This document shows positions 60,183 through 64,000 of a DNA stretch of 64,000 bases, piece after piece. The position numbers and the translations under genes are program-made. Positions within the stretch are counted from its first letter, which is position 1. Each line of letters begins with the position of its first letter. Where the stretch lies: contig NZ_JBGQQU010000006.1 in assembly GCF_045528445.1 (NCBI RefSeq), positions 1-64,000 on the forward strand, given 5' to 3'. The notes under the pieces were generated by a model. The model was not told the origin of the DNA, searched no databases, and was given only the letters and a program-made list of their open reading frames with translations. The DNA comes from Desemzia sp045528445 (lineage in GTDB: Bacteria; Bacillota; Bacilli; Lactobacillales; Carnobacteriaceae).

Positions 60183-61523
60183 ATGGCAACGAAACACGAT
60201 CAAATTTTAAATCATATTGAAAATCTACCTGTAGGAGCAAAAATTTCTGTCCGCTCTATCGCTAAAAACTTAAGCGTTAGTGAAGGAACTGCTTACAGAG
60301 CAATTAAGGATGCAGAAATTTCAGGGATGGTTTCGACGATCCAGCGAGTAGGTACCATTCGGATTGAAAGAAAAACAGCTGACAGCATTGAAATATTGAC
60401 TTTCGGAGAGACCGTGAATATTATTGAAGGCTCTGTTTTAGGTGGAGAAGAAGGGTTGGATAATCCTTTGCGGAAATTTATCATTGGGGCCATGGAAGAA
60501 GAGGCTATGATCCGGTATATTACACCAGGGTCATTAATGATTGTTGGAAACCGGGAAAATGCTCAACGACTTGCGTTAGAAAATGGCGCCGCAGTATTGA
60601 TCACTGGGGGATTCAAGGCTTCTCCAGAAGTTATCATGCTGGCTAATAAGACTAATCTGCCGATTATCGGAACGAGTTACGATTCTTTTACCGTAGCGAC
60701 TATGATCAATCGAGCAATGGCAGATCAACTGATCAAAAAAGAAGTCATGTTGATTGAAGATATTTACATTTCTTTACCAGAAACGATTTATTTATCAATT
60801 GATGATACGATCAAAGAATACCGAAATTTAAATGAGCAAAGTCAGCATTCACGTTTTCCAGTGGTAAATAAAAATATGCGGGTAGTTGGAATTGTGACAG
60901 CTAAAGATGTGATCGGAAAAGCTGATTCTGTCAAAGTCGAACGGGTAATGACGAGAAACCCAGCTTCCGTGAAAACTCATATGAGTGTAGCCAGTGTGGC
61001 ACATTTGATGATTTGGGATGAATTGGAAGTCATGCCGGTAGTAAAGGATGATTTGACCTTGATCGGTATCATTTCCAGACAAGATGTCATGAAAGCAATG
61101 CAGACCACACAACGGCAACCTCAAATGGGTGTGACGATTTCGGATCAAATTGTAGAACAAGTAGAAAAAATAGCAGATTCGGAAAATACCCCACCTGCAT
61201 TGGTAGAGGAATTGCCGAAATATTCCTTTACAGTGACTCCACAAATGACGGATCCAGTTGGAAATTTATCTATCGGGGTATTAAGCGAGACAATCACTTA
61301 TGTAGCTACAATGAGTCTAGAAAATATTAAGAAAAGAAATGCCGTAATTGAACAATTCAATCTATTTTCGATAAAAATGATTCAAATGGGCAGTGAACTG
61401 ATTATTAAGCCAAAAATATTTGAAGTAGGAAGACGTTCTTCTAAACTAGATATTGAAGTCTATCACGAAAATATTCTGGTAGCTAAAGCTGTAGCTGTCT
61501 GTCAAATGATGCAACGTGCTTAA
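60183..61523 (+). CDS. DRTGG/CBS-domain regulator (YtoI-like)
   Basis: 446 residues with several domains: an N-terminal winged helix (about 1-65, SVRSIAKNLSVSEGTAYRAI), a DRTGG domain (about 70-185), a CBS pair (about 190-310; FPVVNKNMRVVGIVTAKDVI and MPVVKDDLTLIGIISRQDVM) and a C-terminal hotdog domain (about 330-446). The mix suggests a ligand-controlled transcription regulator sensing adenine nucleotides or dinucleotides and an acyl compound, but no target or ligand is established. 45 bases before nrnA, likely one operon. Confidence 0.85.
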   Translation: MATKHDQILNHIENLPVGAKISVRSIAKNLSVSEGTAYRAIKDAEISGMVSTIQRVGTIRIERKTADSIEILTFGETVNIIEGSVLGGEEGLDNPLRKFIIGAMEEEAMIRYITPGSLMIVGNRENAQRLALENGAAVLITGGFKASPEVIMLANKTNLPIIGTSYDSFTVATMINRAMADQLIKKEVMLIEDIYISLPETIYLSIDDTIKEYRNLNEQSQHSRFPVVNKNMRVVGIVTAKDVIGKADSVKVERVMTRNPASVKTHMSVASVAHLMIWDELEVMPVVKDDLTLIGIISRQDVMKAMQTTQRQPQMGVTISDQIVEQVEKIADSENTPPALVEELPKYSFTVTPQMTDPVGNLSIGVLSETITYVATMSLENIKKRNAVIEQFNLFSIKMIQMGSELIIKPKIFEVGRRSSKLDIEVYHENILVAKAVAVCQMMQRA

Positions 61524-61568
61524 TAAGAAAGCAAGTCTATTAACTTAAATAGACAAAGGAGAGTTAGG

Positions 61569-62525
61569 ATGATTGAATCGCATTACACACAAATTTTAGA
61601 TACGATAGAAGAGTACTACACTATTATTATTCACCGTCACATGAGGCCAGATCCAGATGCGATCGGATCTCAAGCGGGTTTGGCAGAGATGCTGAAAGCC
61701 TCTTTTCCTGAAAAAAGAATTCTGAAAGCAGGAGAGTCTGTTGGCGATTTAAACTTTTTAGCTGAAATGGATGAAGTAACGGATGCAGACTATAAAGGAG
61801 CTTTGGTGATTGTAACAGATACAGCAAACACACCTCGCATCAGTGATAAAAGGTATAATTTGGGGGACAAATTGATCAAAATAGATCATCATCCCAATGA
61901 TGAACCTTATGGCGATATTGTTTTAGTCAATATTGATGCCAGCAGCTGCAGTGAGATTATTGCTGATTTCTATGTGCAGCAAAAAGATCGGCTGAAGCTG
62001 TCTGATGAAGCAGCTAGATTGCTTTATGCCGGTATCATTGGAGATACTGGACGTTTTCTTTACCCAGCAACGACCTCACAAACGATGCGCATTGCGGCTG
62101 AACTGATGGAATACGATTTTATCCCAAATGAGATCAGCAATCACTTGAATACGATGTCTAGAAAAGTCGCTCATTTATCTGGATATGTATTGCAAAATTT
62201 AGAAATCAGTCCTTCTGGAGTAGGAAAAGTAGTGTTAACGTCTGAATTGATGAATCAATTTGGTGTGACAGATACGGAAACAGCTAAAATTGTTTCGTTG
62301 CCAGGAACGATTGATGATGTGTTGGTATGGGGAATATTTGTAGAACAGCCAGAAGGCTATTTCAGATGCCGTTTGCGATCAAAAGGGCCAATTATCAATG
62401 AAGTCGCCAAGCAACATCATGGCGGCGGACATCCATTAGCCAGTGGCGCTAATGCCAAAGATCTGGAAGAAATCAATGAAATTATAACGGCCTTCGAAAG
62501 CTTAGCCAACGATTGGCCCAAATAA
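61569..62525 (+). CDS. nrnA: Bifunctional oligoribonuclease and PAP phosphatase NrnA
   Basis: 318 residues, DHH/DHHA1 family. DHH motifs: IIHRHMRPDPDAIGSQ (His and two Asp), VIVTDTAN, DHHPNDEPYG and GIIGDTGRF; the DHHA1 domain has the substrate motif HHGGGHPLASGA. NrnA degrades 2- to 5-nucleotide RNAs and 3'-phosphoadenosine 5'-phosphate; some relatives cleave pApA from c-di-AMP. Behind AAAGGAGAG. Followed by a terminator. Confidence 0.94.
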   Translation: MIESHYTQILDTIEEYYTIIIHRHMRPDPDAIGSQAGLAEMLKASFPEKRILKAGESVGDLNFLAEMDEVTDADYKGALVIVTDTANTPRISDKRYNLGDKLIKIDHHPNDEPYGDIVLVNIDASSCSEIIADFYVQQKDRLKLSDEAARLLYAGIIGDTGRFLYPATTSQTMRIAAELMEYDFIPNEISNHLNTMSRKVAHLSGYVLQNLEISPSGVGKVVLTSELMNQFGVTDTETAKIVSLPGTIDDVLVWGIFVEQPEGYFRCRLRSKGPIINEVAKQHHGGGHPLASGANAKDLEEINEIITAFESLANDWPK

Positions 62526-62533
62526 AGCTAGCT

Positions 62534-62564
62534 AAAAAGATCGGAATTTATTCCGGTCTTTTTT
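62534..62564 (+). terminator. Terminator of nrnA
   Basis: AAAGATCGGAA pairs with TTCCGGTCTTT (one G-T pair) around TTTA, followed by a T run. Confidence 0.85.
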
Positions 62565-62639
62565 GTTGCTCACAATAAATTGTTCATTTCTTTATATTTT
62601 TGCCATAATTTAGTCAATTTAATAGGGTAAAATAGAAAT

Positions 62640-62769
62640 AAGTCATACAGCCATGGTATAGGTGCTGCTAAAGCAAGAGCTGAGAGAGCAATTGTAACCA
62701 CCAGACTGCAGGAGAAGAGATGTCACCATGTTTTTAGGCAGACATCCTACTTGAGTAGGATGTTTTTTT
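62640..62769 (+). ncRNA. Candidate leader element or small RNA with terminator, before the PBP gene
   Basis: About 100 bases after a -10-like TAAAAT (62628-62633), CATGGT (62652-62657) pairs with ACCATG (62725-62730), enclosing GGTG/CACC and TGCT/AGCA pairings around a CTGAGAGAGC loop region. A strong terminator follows: ACATCCTAC (62742-62750), TTGA loop, GTAGGATGT (62755-62763) and Ts. The PBP gene starts 80 bases later. The order suits an aptamer-terminator leader or an independent small RNA. It lacks the conserved cores of TPP, T-box, M-box or preQ1 elements as I know them. The remaining gap (62770-62850) shows only a weak possible promoter. Confidence 0.5.
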
Positions 62770-62850
62770 GAGGGATGTTTGGTAAACTATCATAGACTTT
62801 TAGAAAATAAGCTCCTAAATGACGGATATAAAAATTAAGGAATGAATGAG

Positions 62851-64000
62851 ATGAAAGAAAAACTAAAAATTTATTTACATCAATTTTGGAAATGGCTGTT
62901 GCCATATCTGTTAATAGTTAAAAATCATGTAGTACGATTTTGGAGAAGATTCCACGTGGGAAAAATTCTTGTTTTAGCAGGATTAATTGCGGCTCTATTT
63001 GCAACAATCTCTTTGTATATTTATGCTAAAGCAGAAGATGTTGAGGACCTGAAAGCTGGTATTGAAGAAGTCACTAAAGTATACGATATTGAAAGCGAAG
63101 AGGCCGGAACGTTGTATTCTCAACGGGGGACATTCGTCTCACTGGATAATATGGCACCTGAATTGATCGATGCAGTTATCGCTACTGAAGACAATCGGTT
63201 CTATAAGCATAAAGGATTCGATGTCATCGGAATTGCTCGTGCGGCTGTCCAGTACGTGATCAACGGTGGTCAAATCAGCGGGGGAGGGAGCACCATCACC
63301 CAACAGTTGGCTAAAAACAGCTTTTTAACGTTGGATCAGACCTTGACTAGAAAATTAAAAGAATTATTTTTATCTATTGAAGTTGAAAAAGAATACAGCA
63401 AAGATGAAATTTTAGAGATGTATTTTAATAAGTCTTATTTTGGGAACGGCGTTTGGGGCGTAGAAGATGCTTCGCAAAAATATTTTGGGAAATCAGCTTC
63501 TGAACTCGATCTTTCAGAATCGGCTACTTTAGTAGGGATGCTGAAAAACCCGTCTTCGTATAATCCAATCGACAGCATGGAAAATGCTGTTGGCCGTCGT
63601 GATATTGTGTTGAGCTTGATGGTGAACAACGAGGCTATTTCGCAAGAAACGGCAAGTGCAGTTCAGCAAGAAAGTTTGGCTTTAGTAGACAATTACCAAG
63701 AGTCAAATGGTTATAGATATCCGTATTACTTTGATGCGATCATTCGTGAAGCAGAGTTGGCTTACGGGTTTTCAGAAGAAGAAATCCTAAGCGGCGGATA
63801 CAAAATCTATACTTCTTTAGATCAATCCTATCAGCAGGAAATGGATCAAGTGTATCAAAATGATTCTTTCTTTGATGACGCAGATGATGGTACTTTGCTG
63901 CAAAGTGCTTCTATCATGTTGGATTCAAAAACGGGCGGTGTGCTAGCCGTTGTAGGCGGACGTGGAGAGCATATCTTCAGAGGTTACAACCGTGCAATAC
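62851..64000 (+). CDS. Class A penicillin-binding protein (PBP1A/2A type), truncated by window end
   Basis: At least 383 residues, open to the right edge. Short cytoplasmic basic part, one transmembrane helix (about 48-70, ILVLAGLIAALFATISLYIY), then the GT51 glycosyltransferase domain with the catalytic Glu in ATEDNRFYKHKGFD, GGGSTITQQLAKN, and YFNKSYFGNGVWGVEDASQKYFGK. The transpeptidase part has only just begun (VVGGRGEHIFRGYNRA). It polymerises and cross-links peptidoglycan. ATG 62851 has AAGGA at ten bases; an ATG at 62842 is too close. Confidence 0.92.
   Translation, partial: MKEKLKIYLHQFWKWLLPYLLIVKNHVVRFWRRFHVGKILVLAGLIAALFATISLYIYAKAEDVEDLKAGIEEVTKVYDIESEEAGTLYSQRGTFVSLDNMAPELIDAVIATEDNRFYKHKGFDVIGIARAAVQYVINGGQISGGGSTITQQLAKNSFLTLDQTLTRKLKELFLSIEVEKEYSKDEILEMYFNKSYFGNGVWGVEDASQKYFGKSASELDLSESATLVGMLKNPSSYNPIDSMENAVGRRDIVLSLMVNNEAISQETASAVQQESLALVDNYQESNGYRYPYYFDAIIREAELAYGFSEEEILSGGYKIYTSLDQSYQQEMDQVYQNDSFFDDADDGTLLQSASIMLDSKTGGVLAVVGGRGEHIFRGYNRAI

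Noticed and set aside
62640..62735. TPP, M-box or T-box riboswitch before the PBP gene
   Set aside because: CTGAGA and GCTAAAGC recall TPP and M-box pieces, but the other conserved cores are missing, as is the T-box TGGNACCGCG sequence.
1..64000. CRISPR array, tRNA or rRNA genes, prophage
   Set aside because: No regularly spaced repeats, no recognisable tRNA or rRNA sequence and no integrase or structural phage genes were found.

Overview
The window is a 64 kb piece of chromosome from a low-GC Gram-positive bacterium. The gene set and gene order (comG operon, the efp/nusB/folD/xseAB/ispA/tlyA/argR/recN cluster, cinA-recA-rny, mutSL, ruvAB-queA-tgt-yajC) point to Lactobacillales, most likely a Carnobacterium-like member of Carnobacteriaceae. 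That placement rests on protein resemblance and synteny only; there is no rRNA gene here to confirm it. Almost all of the window is core genome. Both ends are cut: a transposase at the left edge and a class A penicillin-binding protein at the right edge.

Layout. 1-569: truncated IS1202-type transposase (minus). 745-1473: yebC. 1653-5723: a complete seven-gene competence pilus operon comGA-GG. 5865-8478: an M24 peptidase, efp, an Asp23-family gene and nusB. 8617-11468: three accessory genes (D-2-hydroxyacid dehydrogenase, MerR/excisionase-like HTH protein, FAD/NAD(P)-binding protein) lying inside an otherwise conserved cluster. 11632-18280: folD, xseAB, ispA, tlyA, argR, recN. 18585-19755: a DUF4044 micro-gene and corA (minus). 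19984-24024: gnd and a CsrRS-like two-component system. 24146-25525: yidC and acylphosphatase (minus). 25753-28134: ftsK. 28346-33443: a BMP-type nucleoside ABC transporter with a long structured leader between lipoprotein and ATPase genes. 33642-38645: the yfmF/yfmH/ymfI group linked to EF-P modification, a RodZ-like protein and pgsA. 38780-44252: cinA, recA (LexA-box promoter), rny, ymdB. 44326-48956: mutS, mutL. 48985-50499: two small membrane proteins and msrB. 50791-56205: ruvAB, queA, a TetR regulator, tgt, yajC. 56394-58760: comN-like gene, DtxR-type regulator, dinB. 59472-62525: UPF0173 hydrolase, DRTGG/CBS regulator, nrnA. 62851-end: PBP.

Functional themes. Competence and recombination genes are spread over the window (comG, ComN-like, cinA-recA, recN, ruvAB, xseAB, mutSL, dinB). 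EF-P and the genes tied to its aminopentanol modification are both present, about 26 kb apart. Queuosine tRNA modification (queA, tgt) precedes yajC, and RNA turnover is represented by rny and nrnA.

The least explained parts are intergenic: (a) 58930-59330, a GC-richer stretch between dinB and the UPF0173 gene that folds into a long rod with two extra hairpins and looks like an undescribed structured RNA or a multi-copy structured repeat; (b) 29475-29707, a long-range hairpin plus terminator before the nucleoside ABC ATPase; (c) 62640-62769, a compact fold ending in a strong terminator before the PBP gene; (d) two small miniature transposable elements (43215-43303 and 50561-50672) sharing terminal inverted repeats, both placed directly behind intrinsic terminators; (e) a palindromic operator-like site and hairpins in the rny leader. 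No CRISPR array, tRNA, rRNA or prophage was seen.
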